From Winslowiella toletana (GTDB lineage Bacteria > Pseudomonadota > Gammaproteobacteria > Enterobacterales > Enterobacteriaceae): DNA of 64,000 nt. Shown in pieces: positions 49,453 through 59,317 of this stretch (positions are counted from its first letter, which is position 1; the number at the start of each line of letters is the position of its first letter). Location of the stretch: NCBI RefSeq assembly GCF_017875465.1, contig NZ_JAGGMQ010000001.1:1054001-1118000 (forward strand). Direction: 5' to 3'. Below the pieces are notes generated by a model, which was not told the origin of the DNA, searched no databases, and was given only the letters and a program-made list of their open reading frames with translations. The translations under genes were made by a program, and so were the position numbers.

Positions 49453-51063
49453 TTAGCCGTGTAAACGGGCGGGTGTAATCAGCAGCTGCGGTTGTTGAAT
49501 CCCGGCATGAACCACACAGTTACGACCGGCTTTTTTGGCCTGATACAGAGCATCATCCGCGAGTTTAAACACCTCTTCCATACTCTCGCCATCAGGCCGC
49601 CACAGGGCAACGCCGATGGAAACCGAGACATTTCCGACCTGTTTAATCTCCGTCTGCGCCACACGCTGGCGCACGCGTTCAGCGATCATCAGTGCAGTTT
49701 CGCTATCTGCGCCCGGCAGAATCAGCAAAAACTCTTCGCCGCCATTACGGCATACCACATCGGTCTGACGCGAACTATGCTCCAGTTCACGCGCAATGCG
49801 AATAATCACTTCATCGCCGACATCATGGCCAAAGGTATCGTTAACCCGCTTAAAATGGTCGATATCCAGCGCCAGTAGCGCAAAAGGCTGGCGGGTGGTG
49901 AGGAAATATTCCATCACCGCACTGAGGCCACGACGGTTCAGCAACTGGGTTAACGGATCGGTCTGCACCTCAAACTTCAGCCGGCCAATCTTATCCTGCA
50001 GCAGGCCAATGCCAGCCAGCAGCGCACGCTTAATCTGCGCCGCTTCAAAGTACCAGGAGCGTATGCCATTAATCTCTGTCGATACGCCCTGCGCATCCAT
50101 CTGGCTGGCTTTACGCGCCAGCTGAAACAGTGGCAAGGCGATCAGGCGCGCCAGAATCCATGCGGCAATCAGCGTCAACAGCGCGAAAGGCACCGAATTT
50201 TTCAGTACCTGAAGCAACAGGCTGCTAAGGGGGGCGAGTGTGGCCCTGGTAGGTTTCAGCGCCACTATCATCCAGTCAGCGGAGGGAACCATGGCATAAC
50301 CCGCCAGCATCGGCTCGCTATTCTGTGGATGAATTTCCAGATAACCATTGCGGCGCTTACTTTTCTCTTCATCACTGATTAGCGGCGCAATACCTTTGCC
50401 AATCAGTTTACTGTCCTGGTGATAGAGCACCTGATTCTGTTTATCGACCACATACAGTGAAGAACCGTCGCGATAATACTGCTCGCCGAGTAATTCATTC
50501 AGAATGCTTTTCTTCTTCAGATACAGCGTGCCGCCGACATAACCGAGATAAGTGCCGGTTTTCGACCAGACAGGATAAGAGATAAACACCATAAGATTGT
50601 TCGCCGCCGAAATCGTCGGCTGGCTAATCAGCGGCTTACGCTCGGTCAACGCCTGGCGCGCTGCAGCCGTGGTCAGATGCATTCCTTTCAGCATCAACGA
50701 CTCTGGCGAAATTGAGCGTACCCAGCCATTGGCGTCAACAATCACCACTGAGTTAAAACTGGTAGTTTGCTCGCGTAACCGGTCAACCTCCTGCTGCAAC
50801 GCCGCATCATCATCTAAGCCATTGCTCAGGATATTCGCACTCCAGGAGAGCTGCGATTGCGCCAGCTGAAAGAAAATTTCAGTCGTTGAAGCCAGTTTCG
50901 TGGCGTAAACCCGATTCGACTCAAGCGTGTTATTAATCAACAGCTCACGCTGTACGCGCCATGTAGCATACAGTGTATTAGCTAGCGTAATCACAATGCT
51001 GGCAATCGCAAGCATGGTGATCAACGTGCGTAAGTCTGTCTTCGGCCAGAGTCGCCTTAACAT
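49453..51063 (-). CDS. Membrane-anchored diguanylate cyclase with periplasmic sensor domain
   Basis: 536 residues. N-terminal membrane helix about 13-35, large periplasmic dCache-like domain about 36-285 (SWSANILSNGLDD, VVIVDANGWVRSISPESLMLKG, VVDKQNQVLYHQD), second helix about 290-315 with HAMP-like ALPLFQLARKASQMD, then GGDEF domain about 370-525. The active site is RNGGEEFLLILPG (GGEEF, a functional variant), preceded at the correct five-residue distance by an inhibitory RxxD site (RQTD). It should make cyclic di-GMP in response to an external cue. Not in the E. coli gene order at this place; ATG at 51063. Confidence 0.9.
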   Translation of the reverse strand: MLRRLWPKTDLRTLITMLAIASIVITLANTLYATWRVQRELLINNTLESNRVYATKLASTTEIFFQLAQSQLSWSANILSNGLDDDAALQQEVDRLREQTTSFNSVVIVDANGWVRSISPESLMLKGMHLTTAAARQALTERKPLISQPTISAANNLMVFISYPVWSKTGTYLGYVGGTLYLKKKSILNELLGEQYYRDGSSLYVVDKQNQVLYHQDSKLIGKGIAPLISDEEKSKRRNGYLEIHPQNSEPMLAGYAMVPSADWMIVALKPTRATLAPLSSLLLQVLKNSVPFALLTLIAAWILARLIALPLFQLARKASQMDAQGVSTEINGIRSWYFEAAQIKRALLAGIGLLQDKIGRLKFEVQTDPLTQLLNRRGLSAVMEYFLTTRQPFALLALDIDHFKRVNDTFGHDVGDEVIIRIARELEHSSRQTDVVCRNGGEEFLLILPGADSETALMIAERVRQRVAQTEIKQVGNVSVSIGVALWRPDGESMEEVFKLADDALYQAKKAGRNCVVHAGIQQPQLLITPARLHG

Positions 51064-51336
51064 AGACTTATCTCGATTTTACTGAACATTTTATTAGCGC
51101 CCTGGTATGATTTTATTGTGCGCAATTCTTATACGTGCGATGTATGCCCTGGTGAAGCACTGCACGATTGTATTCCTCCAATGGCTGCCACTGCAATTGG
51201 CTTTGACCGGCAAATGAAATATTTACTCATTTATTTCGTCAGGCGAGATAAATTACGCGAAATATATTACACCGGTAAGGATATGCAGCCCTGTTAACCA
51301 GAGTTAAGCATATCCACCTCTTTCACTATCGACCGA

Positions 51337-51939
51337 TTAAAGCGGTAAAAAGGCGTATCCCTGATTTTCTAAAGTCGCGACGGTAGTACCGCTGGAAAGA
51401 GTGTGGATCACAGATCTATCAATCCAGTCACGTTGCAGATGATGAAATGCAACAGATTGATCACAAATCGTCACTTCTACTCCAGCTTTGCGTAATTCAG
51501 CAATTAGCTTCAGATTTGGATTATCCACGCCATACTTTTTACGAAACTGTTCATTATTCAGCGCCGCAGGTACTGCATCACTGTTGATCGATACCACAAA
51601 CTGCAGTTTATCTACTGGCACCCCGGCCGCCACGTAGAGATTAGTCACGCGTGCAACCCGCTCCAGACCGAGGTTGGGGCTAATCATCTCCCCTTCGCTG
51701 CGGTTAATCTGAAACACAATTTTGTTACTCAGATCATCGCCCGGTTTGAAAGCGGCGTTATCAACATAATGTATTTTTCCATAGCCAGGGATGGCTGGCG
51801 TGGTCCAGAAATCGGCGGGTTCCGGATTATCAGCAAAACGCTGGCTTATTTTATCAGCAACTTTTGGAAACTCAGTAATATTACCGCCAACAAAACCGGC
51901 AATAGCAGCAATCAGAATATATGAGATGACAGGACGCAT
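51337..51939 (-). CDS. Exported DsrE-family protein, paralogue 1
   Basis: 200 residues with an N-terminal hydrophobic segment (ISYILIAAIAGFVGGNI) that is a signal peptide or anchor. The rest is a DsrE/DsrF-like fold: KIVFQINRSEGE, VARVTNLYVAAGVPVDKLQFVVSINSDAVPAALNNEQF, NPNLKLIAELRKAGVEVTICDQS with the conserved cysteine. Its immediate upstream neighbour is a close paralogue. Members with this conserved Cys are thought to handle sulfur or thiols, but exported forms are uncharacterised. Confidence 0.82.
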   Translation of the reverse strand: MRPVISYILIAAIAGFVGGNITEFPKVADKISQRFADNPEPADFWTTPAIPGYGKIHYVDNAAFKPGDDLSNKIVFQINRSEGEMISPNLGLERVARVTNLYVAAGVPVDKLQFVVSINSDAVPAALNNEQFRKKYGVDNPNLKLIAELRKAGVEVTICDQSVAFHHLQRDWIDRSVIHTLSSGTTVATLENQGYAFLPL

Positions 51940-51969
51940 AGTTTATTCTCCCGACGGAAACGGAACTGA

Positions 51970-52575
51970 TTACAGTGGTAAAAAGGCGTATCCCTGATTT
52001 TCGAGGGTAGAAACCGTGGTGGGACTGGAAAGCGCATGGACCACTGATCTGTCGATCCAGTCGAATTGATAATGATGAAAGGCCACGGACTGGTCACAGA
52101 CTGAAACCACTACGCCAGACTTTTTAAGTTCATCAATCAGCTTAAGATTTGGGTTATCAAAACCATATATTTTACTGAACTGGGCATTACTTAACATTGC
52201 CGGAGTGGCATCCCCGGTAACCGAAACCACAAATTTTAATTGCTCAGCAGGCACACCAGAAGCAACATACAGATTCACTACCCGCGCCACGCGTTCAAGG
52301 CCCAGATTCGCCTCTTTCATCGACCCTTCACTTTTTGTGATTTGAAAAACGATTTTATTCGACATTGACGCATCTGGCTTAAATTGCACGTCGTTTTCAT
52401 AGTGTATTTTGCCATAGCCCGCAATCGCAGGTGTCGACCAAAAACCTTCCGGGTCTGCGGCAACGGTAGCAAAGTGCGTACTCACTTTATCGTAAAGGAT
52501 TGGCGCCTGACTGACAGCCGCACCAACAGAACCTGCAACAACCGCAATAAATAAACAGGAAACAACAGAACGCAT
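51970..52575 (-). CDS. Exported DsrE-family protein, paralogue 2
   Basis: 201 residues, similar over its full length to the protein encoded at 51337-51939, including the shared ends FHHxQxDWIDRSVxHxLSS and TLENQGYAFLPL. N-terminal export signal (CLFIAVVAGSVGAAVSQA). DsrE-type core with VSVCDQS cysteine. Thirty bases upstream of paralogue 1 and clearly a tandem duplication in one transcript. Function unknown. Confidence 0.82.
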   Translation of the reverse strand: MRSVVSCLFIAVVAGSVGAAVSQAPILYDKVSTHFATVAADPEGFWSTPAIAGYGKIHYENDVQFKPDASMSNKIVFQITKSEGSMKEANLGLERVARVVNLYVASGVPAEQLKFVVSVTGDATPAMLSNAQFSKIYGFDNPNLKLIDELKKSGVVVSVCDQSVAFHHYQFDWIDRSVVHALSSPTTVSTLENQGYAFLPL

Positions 52576-53260
52576 AAATTGTACTCTCCGGTAAAACGAC
52601 GACAGGCCAGGGAAAACAGACGCTGATTATTCGAGTCAACAAAGATGACTAATTTATCTATATCACAGCGCGTCCGGTTCAACCTTTTTTCCATCAATGC
52701 CGCAGGTGATAAATCTACTTTTCCGGTGATAATTAGCCAGGTTAAATATAAAGCCAGCGTTGTCTGTAAAGTTTCCTAAGTTTATTTAACACTGGATCTA
52801 TTTATTTAACCCAATAGCAATAAAATGGCATAAATGATGGCTTTAAAGCTGAATATTTTATCCATTTAACACGCAGAAAAAGATATAATTGCGGCCAATA
52901 CCTTCACCTGTCTGGCGTAAAAAAAAGGATTAAAGATTAAATTAACTGCATTAAGCGACGAATTTTTAACAGATTAACGGGCGTTTTTTTCAGAATTTTA
53001 CCTGGAAAACCGCATGCCACATTCAATTTTACTGAACAGTTTTACACAACTTTAAAAAACCACGCCCACCGCTGTCAGATTAAAAAGCCGACTGCCAGCA
53101 ATTTTTTACCCTTTTAGTTTCTGCTAATGTTCAGTTTTTTACGCCAACTCTGCGTTAAATGCTGTTTTACGTCACATTCCGCTGCCGCACGGTGATTTCT
53201 TTCTCAATCAGCACTCGGTAAACTGTCAACGTAAGTGAGGCACGTTTGCGCAGTCAGTAA
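52576..53260. other. AT-rich intergenic region before bepA
   Basis: About 690 bases, much more AT-rich than the surrounding core, with many T/A runs (GTTTATTTAACACTGG, GGGCGTTTTTTTCAG, CCGACTGCCAGCAATTTTTT). It must hold the promoter of the DsrE pair on the minus strand. I found no frame with ribosome site and no repeat from the palindrome family. Possibly the remnant of a lost gene or a binding region for a silencing protein such as H-NS. Confidence 0.4.
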
Positions 53261-53288
53261 AGAACGTTTCGTCCTGCCGCCTGTCAAA
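53261..53288 (+). promoter_or_regulatory. Candidate sigma-E promoter of bepA
   Basis: AGAACGT (53261-53267), 16-base spacer, TCAAA (53284-53288), compared with the sigma-E consensus GGAACTT-N16-TCAAA. It lies 30 bases before the bepA ATG. bepA is sigma-E-dependent in E. coli. Confidence 0.6.
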
Positions 53289-53317
53289 ATTCTACCTTCT
53301 TGTTATGGGACTGAAGT

Positions 53318-54784
53318 ATGTTCAACCGGTTGAAGAAAAGTCTGGTCGCTTCACTGATTACCACACTGCTGGCAGGCAGCATGCTCCCTGCCAGGGCGGA
53401 TGATCTGTCCGATTCCCTGCCGGATATTGGCACCACCGCGGGCGGAACGCTGTCGATTAATCAGGAACTGCAGATGGGCGACTTTTATGTGCGCCAGCTG
53501 CGCGCCAGTGCGCCACTGATTAACGATCCGCTGCTGAATGACTATATTAACCAGCTGGGACAACGGCTGGTTGCCCATGCCAACTCCGTACGAACACCAT
53601 TTCATTTCTATCTGATCCGTAATGATGAGATCAATGCTTTCGCCTTTTTTGGCGGCAATGTCGTGCTGCATTCGGCGCTGTTCCGTTATACCGATAACGA
53701 GAGCCAGCTGGCGTCAGTCATGGCGCATGAAATCTCCCACGTCACCCAGCGCCATCTGGCGCGCGCGATGGAGGAGCAGCAACGCAATGCGCCGCTGACC
53801 TGGGTCGGCGCCTTAGGCTCAATTTTACTGGCCATGGCGAATCCACAGGCGGGTATGGCGGCGCTGACCGGTACGCTCGCCGGCACCCAGCAGGGGGTCA
53901 TCAGCTTTACCCAGAACAATGAACAGGAAGCGGACCGCATCGGTATTCAGGTGCTGCAACGTGCCGGTTTTGATCCACAGGCCATGCCGAATTTCCTGCA
54001 AAAGCTGGCCGATCAGTCACGTTTTGCGTCTAAGCCGCCAGAAATTCTGCTGACCCACCCACTGCCCGACAGCCGTCTGGCCGATGCGCGCAACCGCGCC
54101 AATCAGATGCGCCCGGTGGTAACGCAATCCTCGCAGGATTACTATATGGCCAAAGTGCGCGCGCTGGGTATGTACGCCACCGGACGTAATCAGCTGGGCG
54201 ACGATTTATTGAATAGCTGGTCAAAAGGCAATGTGCGCGAACAGCAGGCGGCGCAATATGGTAAAGCGATTCAGTTCCTTGAAGCGAAAAGCTTCACCGA
54301 TGCGAAGCGGATTGTTGAACCGCTGCTGAGTAAGCAGCCGGATAACGTCTGGTATCTGGATATTATGACGGATATCGATATTGGTCTGAATCAGGCGCCA
54401 CAGGCGATTAAACGCCTGACCGCGCTACGCGCTTCAACCAGCAATCCGGTGCTGCAGCTTAACCTCGCGAATGCCTATGTTGAAGCGAAGCAGCCCGCTG
54501 CCGCCAGCCGTATTCTTAATCGCTATACTTTCTCCCATCCTGACGATCCTAACGGCTGGGATCTGCTGGCGCAGGCTTCGGCGGCACAGGGTTTACGTGA
54601 TGAAGAGCTGTCCGCCCGCGCCGAAGGTCTGGCGATTGCCGGACGTCTCGATCAGGCGATTACCACCTTAAGCAGCGCCAGTGCGCAGGTTCCACTGGGT
54701 AGCTTAAAGCAGGCGCGCTACGATGCGCGTATCGATCAACTGCGCCAGCTGCAAAAACGCTTCCGCCAGTACACAAGGACATAA
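53318..54784 (+). CDS. bepA: Periplasmic M48 metalloprotease/chaperone BepA
   Basis: Quality-control protease of outer-membrane assembly, acting on LptD and BamA intermediates. 488 residues. Signal peptide about 1-27 ([19 protein letters not shown]). Zinc motif HEISH at 137-141 in [14 protein letters not shown] with third ligand Glu in [15 protein letters not shown]-terminal TPR repeats from about 310. Followed six bases later by yfgD. Confidence 0.96.
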   Translation: MFNRLKKSLVASLITTLLAGSMLPARADDLSDSLPDIGTTAGGTLSINQELQMGDFYVRQLRASAPLINDPLLNDYINQLGQRLVAHANSVRTPFHFYLIRNDEINAFAFFGGNVVLHSALFRYTDNESQLASVMAHEISHVTQRHLARAMEEQQRNAPLTWVGALGSILLAMANPQAGMAALTGTLAGTQQGVISFTQNNEQEADRIGIQVLQRAGFDPQAMPNFLQKLADQSRFASKPPEILLTHPLPDSRLADARNRANQMRPVVTQSSQDYYMAKVRALGMYATGRNQLGDDLLNSWSKGNVREQQAAQYGKAIQFLEAKSFTDAKRIVEPLLSKQPDNVWYLDIMTDIDIGLNQAPQAIKRLTALRASTSNPVLQLNLANAYVEAKQPAAASRILNRYTFSHPDDPNGWDLLAQASAAQGLRDEELSARAEGLAIAGRLDQAITTLSSASAQVPLGSLKQARYDARIDQLRQLQKRFRQYTRT

Positions 54785-54790
54785 CACCCG

Positions 54791-55138
54791 ATGGTGACTA
54801 TTTATCATAATCCGCGCTGTTCCAAGAGCCGGGAGACACTGGCTTTGCTCCAGAATCGTGGCGTCGCGCCGCAAGTGCTGCTCTATCTTGAAACGCCCCC
54901 CGATCTGGCAACACTCAAAACGCTGCTGAAGCAGCTGGGTATGAATAGCGCGCGTGAACTGATGCGCAATAAAGAAGAGATATACAAGACTCTGCAGCTG
55001 GCGGATGCGACCTTAAGTGAGACGCAGCTGATGCAGGCGATGATTGATAATCCGAAACTAATAGAACGGCCGATTGTGGTCGCCGGGGGTCAGGCGCGGA
55101 TCGGACGTCCGCCTGAGCAGGTACTGGAAATTTTATAG
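54791..55138 (+). CDS. yfgD: ArsC-type reductase-like protein YfgD
   Basis: 115 residues, ArsC family: active-site IYHNPRCSKSRETLALLQNRG, the conserved arginine regions MRNKEEIYKTL and ERPIVVAGGQARIGRPPE. In E. coli YfgD is ArsC-like but not in an ars operon; no arsenic genes are nearby here. Same strand as bepA and convergent with hda; stop codons are six bases apart. Confidence 0.93.
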   Translation: MVTIYHNPRCSKSRETLALLQNRGVAPQVLLYLETPPDLATLKTLLKQLGMNSARELMRNKEEIYKTLQLADATLSETQLMQAMIDNPKLIERPIVVAGGQARIGRPPEQVLEIL

Positions 55139-55144
55139 ATACTT

Positions 55145-55846
55145 TTAAAGGTCGAGCGTCTCTTTTACAAACGGAATGGTCAGCTTGCGCTGGGCGCTGA
55201 TGGATGCACTGTCCAGCCGGTCCAGCGTCACAAACAGCGTACGCATTTCGCGATCCAGTCGCTTCAGCAGGAAACGGCCAACGTCTTCCGGCAGCTCAAA
55301 ACCACGCAGATTGGCGCGCAGCTGTAGCGCCTGCAACTTGTCTTCGTCGGAAAGCGGTTGCAGCTTATAGATTTGTCCCCAGTCGAGGCGCGAAGCAAGA
55401 TCGGCCAGTTTAAGATTCAGCTGACGTGGTGGACGATCGCCGGTGATCAGCAGGCGCGTCTTACCGGTTTCAAGAATACGGTTATAGAGATCGAAGATCG
55501 CCATTTCCCACAGCTCATCACCGGCGATGCATTCAATATTATCGATGCAGATCAGCGCCAGTTGCTCCATGCCATCCAGCACTTCCGGCACAAACCAGGT
55601 GCGCTTATCCAGCGGCACATAGCCCACCGCTTCACCACGTGCGGAAAGCTCGGCGCAAGCCGCGTGCAGCAAATGGCTGCGTCCGCCGCCTTCGCGTGAC
55701 CAGAAATAGAAATAGCTGCCATGTTCCTGAAGCAGAGCGCTTTTTAGCGCGGCCAGTAGCGACGGATTTTCCCCCGGCCAGAAGCTGGCGAAGGTTTCGT
55801 CGTCGGGCAAATAGAGTGGCAATGAAAGCTGTGCCGGCGTGTTCAG
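55145..55846 (-). CDS. hda: DnaA-inactivator protein Hda
   Basis: AAA+ protein that, with the beta clamp, stimulates ATP hydrolysis by DnaA after initiation. 233 residues. N-terminal clamp-binding motif QLSLPL, Walker A-like [12 protein letters not shown], Walker [11 protein letters not shown], arginine finger region [12 protein letters not shown] placed the start at a CTG codon (55846), as established for E. coli hda: GAGG lies five bases upstream and the product starts [19 protein letters not shown]. The GTG two codons before overlaps the ribosome site. Confidence 0.94.
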   Translation of the reverse strand: MNTPAQLSLPLYLPDDETFASFWPGENPSLLAALKSALLQEHGSYFYFWSREGGGRSHLLHAACAELSARGEAVGYVPLDKRTWFVPEVLDGMEQLALICIDNIECIAGDELWEMAIFDLYNRILETGKTRLLITGDRPPRQLNLKLADLASRLDWGQIYKLQPLSDEDKLQALQLRANLRGFELPEDVGRFLLKRLDREMRTLFVTLDRLDSASISAQRKLTIPFVKETLDL

Positions 55847-55944
55847 AAGCACCTCAAGTGTGAACGGGCAGAAAACGGCAAAAGTTTATCATAACTTTCG
55901 CCATTTAATAAAACGGGCAGCCGCGCAGGCAGCATTATCTGTCG

Positions 55945-56026
55945 TAGGGGAGCCGTTATCGGCTCCCGTTCAGATGGCGGACACAGTGCAAACCATCGCC
56001 ACGGGCGGCGAGAACGCCGCCCCTAC
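55945..56026. repeat. Composite palindromic element between hda and uraA
   Basis: GTAGGGGAGCC... with dyad GGGAGCCG-ttat-CGGCTCCC (55948-55967), about 35 bases spacer (contains ATGGCGGACACAG), then GGGCGGCGAGAACGCCGCCC (56003-56022) and CTAC. Near twin of the element at 48171. It lies between the hda start region and the uraA stop on the same strand. Confidence 0.85.
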
Positions 56027-56044
56027 GGTCGGATTATCTGTCGA

Positions 56045-57328
56045 TCAATCTGGCGATTTTTCATCCGCATCAAGGATTACTTCTTCCGGACGCAGCATAC
56101 TGATGACTTTAAAGATCAGGCTTAAGCCGACGCCAACAATGGTCGCCAGCGCCATCCCTTTCAGTTCCGCCGCACCGATATGCACTTTCGCCCCGCTGAC
56201 GCCGATAATCAGGATCACCGATGTCAGGATCAGGTTTTGCGCTTTGTTATAATCCACTTTCGATTCAATCAGCACGCGAATACCAGAAGCACCAATCACG
56301 CCGTACAGTAGCAGTGATACGCCGCCCATCACCGGCACCGGAATGGCCTGGATTGCCGCCGCCAGTTTGCCGACGCAGGACAACATAATCGCCAGAATGG
56401 CCGCACCGCCAATCACCCAGGTGCTGTAAACACGGGTAATCGCCATCACACCGATATTTTCACCGTAGGTGGTATTCGGTGTGGAGCCAAACAGACCGGA
56501 GAAGACCGTTGAAATACCGTTGGCAAACATCGAGCGATGCAGGCCAGGATCTTTCAGCAGGTCTTTTTTGACGATATTGGCGGTGACCACCAGATGGCCG
56601 ATATGCTCCGCAATCACCACCAGCGCCGCAGGCAGGATAGTAAAGATGGCGAACCACTCAAAGCGTGGGGTATAGAAAGTGGGCAGCGCAAACCAGGGCG
56701 CATCGCGCACTGGCGTCCAGTCAACAATTCCCATGGCGAAAGAGAGGCCGTAACCGACCAGCACGCCAATCAGAATCGGAATAATCGCCATAAAGCCACG
56801 AAACAGCACCTATCCAAAGATGGTTACCGCCAGCGTAACCAGCGAGATAATCACCGTTTTGCTGTCGGCTGATGCGCCCTCAGCAGGCAGCAGACCGGCC
56901 ATATTTGCCGCCACACCCGCCAGTTCCAGACCAATGACGGCGACTATCGCCCCCATCGCCGCTGGCGGGAACATCACGTCCAGCCAGCCGGTACCGGCCT
57001 TTTTCACAATCAGCGCCACGATGCAGAACAGCACGCCGCACATAATAAAGCCGCCAAGCGCCACTTCATAACCCAGCGGCAACAGCAGCAGCACCGGCGA
57101 AATAAACGCAAAGCTGGAGCCAAGATAAGCCGGGATCTTGCCTTTACAGATAAACAGATACAGCAGCGTGCCAACACCATTAAACAGCAGCACCGTCGCC
57201 GGATTGATATGAAACAGAATCGGCACCAGCACCGTGGCGCCAAACATGGCGAACAGATGCTGGAAACTGAGCGGAATGGTCTGAAGCAGCGGTGGCCGCT
57301 CACTGACGCCGATAGCGCGACGAGTCAT
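56045..57328 (-). pseudogene. uraA: Uracil permease UraA, interrupted by an amber codon
   Basis: Proton-coupled uracil importer of the NCS2 family. The reading frame from ATG 57328 is intact and near-identical in blocks to E. coli UraA (ERPPLLQTIPLSFQHLFAMFGATVLVP) until TAG at 56810-56812, codon 173, then continues in the same frame with VLFRGFMAIIPILIGVLVGYGLSF to a normal end. E. coli has Ser at this position (GSVLFRG), so one TCG to TAG change explains the break. No other damage is visible over 427 codons, implying a very recent mutation, sequencing error, or suppression. An intact protein would have 427 residues. Downstream of upp as in E. coli. Confidence 0.88.
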
Positions 57329-57370
57329 GGAATCCCCTTGAGATGTTTTCTTGCTATGAAAAACGCCATA

Positions 57371-57393
57371 AAAAAGCCGACTCTGCGGTCGGC
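57371..57393 (-). terminator. Terminator/attenuator between upp and uraA
   Basis: Minus-strand hairpin GCCGAC-cgcaga-GTCGGC followed by TTTTTTATGG, 16 bases after the upp stop and 42 before uraA. It should reduce read-through from upp into uraA. Confidence 0.85.
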
Positions 57394-57409
57394 TTCATTT
57401 TTTCAGAAA

Positions 57410-58036
57410 TTATTTGGTACCGAAAATCTTATCTCCGGCATCGCCGAGGCCTGGAATAATATAGCCTTTCTCGTTCAGCCCCTGATCGATCGACGCGGTA
57501 TACACTTCAACATCCGGATGCGCCTGCTCCAGCGCCGTCAGACCTTCTGGCGCCGCGACCAGCACCAGCACTTTAATACTGCTGCAGCCCGCTTTTTTCA
57601 GCAGGTCGATGGTCGCAATCATCGAGCCGCCAGTTGCCAGCATCGGATCAACCACCAGCGCCATGCGCTCTTCAATATTGGAAACCAGTTTCTGGAAATA
57701 AGGCACCGGCTTCAGCGTCTCTTCATCGCGGTAAACCCCCACCACGCTGATGCGCGCGCTCGGAACATGCTCCAGCACCCCTTCCATCATACCTAAACCG
57801 GCACGCAGAATCGGCACCACGGTAATTTTTTTGCCTTTGATCTGCTCGATCTCTACCGGGCCATTCCAGCCTTCAATCGTAATGGTTTCGGTTTCCAGAT
57901 CGGCGGTGGCTTCATAAGTCAGTAAACTTCCCACTTCTGAGGCGAGCTCACGAAAACGCTTGGTGCTTACATCATGCTCACGCATCAGGCCCAGTTTGTG
58001 TTTGACGAGCGGGTGTTTGACTTCCACGATCTTCAT
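57410..58036 (-). CDS. upp: Uracil phosphoribosyltransferase
   Basis: Salvages uracil to UMP with PRPP, 208 residues (E. coli 208). PRPP loop region [19 protein letters not shown], uracil site [19 protein letters not shown] 58036 with GGGAG. First gene before uraA; divergent from purMN. Confidence 0.97.
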   Translation of the reverse strand: MKIVEVKHPLVKHKLGLMREHDVSTKRFRELASEVGSLLTYEATADLETETITIEGWNGPVEIEQIKGKKITVVPILRAGLGMMEGVLEHVPSARISVVGVYRDEETLKPVPYFQKLVSNIEERMALVVDPMLATGGSMIATIDLLKKAGCSSIKVLVLVAAPEGLTALEQAHPDVEVYTASIDQGLNEKGYIIPGLGDAGDKIFGTK

Positions 58037-58196
58037 TGTTGTTCTCCCGGAGTGGTTAGCGGCAAAAAAAATCGCCGGATTATACCGCCTTTTTTTCACT
58101 GCGCCATATGACTTAAGGCAATTAAGATCAATTCTCACTGCTTCGGCTAAGAATTGACTAAAATCTGGCTATACGCAATGTCAGCTCAGATGAGAC

Positions 58197-58212
58197 TCGC
58201 AAACGTTTGCCT
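58197..58212 (+). promoter_or_regulatory. PurR box before purMN
   Basis: TCGCAAACGTTTGCCT matches the PurR consensus ACGCAAACGTTTGCGT at 14 of 16 positions, with an intact central palindrome. It lies 65 bases before the purM start codon, as in E. coli. Confidence 0.85.
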
Positions 58213-58276
58213 GCGCTGATAGAATTGCCGCGCTTTATTTTCAAACCACCAACCGCAACCGCGTGGGGATTTCGCA

Positions 58277-59317
58277 GTGACCGACAAGACCTCTCTCAGC
58301 TATAAAGACGCCGGCGTAGATATCGATGCTGGTAATGCTTTAGTCGATCGTATTAAAGGTGTAGTGAAAAAGACTCGTCGCCCGGAAGTGATGGGTGGAC
58401 TGGGCGGTTTCGGTGCCCTTTGTGCGCTGCCGCAAAAATACCGCGAACCGATTCTGGTTTCCGGCACTGACGGCGTCGGCACGAAGCTGCGTCTGGCTAT
58501 GGATCTGAAGCGCCACGACAGCATCGGCATCGATCTGGTCGCCATGTGTGTTAACGATCTGGTGGTACAGGGCGCAGAGCCGCTGTTCTTCCTCGACTAT
58601 TATGCTACCGGCAAACTGGATGTGGATACCGCAGCCAGCGTAATCACCGGTATCGCCGAAGGCTGTCAGCAGTCTGGCTGTGCGCTGGTTGGCGGTGAAA
58701 CCGCCGAGATGCCAGGCATGTACCATGGCGAAGACTACGACGTGGCCGGTTTTTGCGTCGGCGTGGTAGAAAAATCAGAAATTATTGACGGCAGCAAAGT
58801 GCAGGACGGCGACGTGCTGATTGCCCTTGGCTCCAGTGGTCCACACTCCAACGGCTACTCGCTGGTGCGTAAAATTCTGGAAGTCAGTCAGACCGCGCCA
58901 GAAAGCACCCAGCTGGAAGGCAAAACCATTGCCGATCACCTGCTGGAACCGACCCGCATCTACGTGAAAAACATTCTCAGCCTGATTGAACAGGTTGAAG
59001 TGCATGCGATATGCCATCTGACCGGCGGCGGCTTCTGGGAAAATATCCCACGTGTACTGCCGGACAACACCCAGGCGGTACTGGAAGAGTCCAGCTGGCA
59101 GTGGCCAGCCATCTTCAGCTGGATGCAGCAGGCAGGCAATGTAAGCCGTCACGAAATGTACCGTACCTTTAACTGTGGCGTGGGCATGTTAATCGCTCTC
59201 AGCCCGGCAGAAGCCGATAAAGCCGTGCAGCTGATGACAGACGCTGGCGAAAAAGCCTGGAAAATCGGCGTGATCAACGCTTCCGACGCGGCTGAGCGTG
59301 TGGTTATTAACGCATGA
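58277..59317 (+). CDS. purM: Phosphoribosylaminoimidazole synthetase (AIR synthase)
   Basis: ATP-dependent cyclisation of FGAM to AIR in purine synthesis, 346 residues. Starts at GTG 58277 with GGGG upstream, as in E. coli ([28 protein letters not shown]). PurM motifs [30 protein letters not shown]-type [35 protein letters not shown]. Overlaps purN by four bases. Confidence 0.97.
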   Translation: MTDKTSLSYKDAGVDIDAGNALVDRIKGVVKKTRRPEVMGGLGGFGALCALPQKYREPILVSGTDGVGTKLRLAMDLKRHDSIGIDLVAMCVNDLVVQGAEPLFFLDYYATGKLDVDTAASVITGIAEGCQQSGCALVGGETAEMPGMYHGEDYDVAGFCVGVVEKSEIIDGSKVQDGDVLIALGSSGPHSNGYSLVRKILEVSQTAPESTQLEGKTIADHLLEPTRIYVKNILSLIEQVEVHAICHLTGGGFWENIPRVLPDNTQAVLEESSWQWPAIFSWMQQAGNVSRHEMYRTFNCGVGMLIALSPAEADKAVQLMTDAGEKAWKIGVINASDAAERVVINA

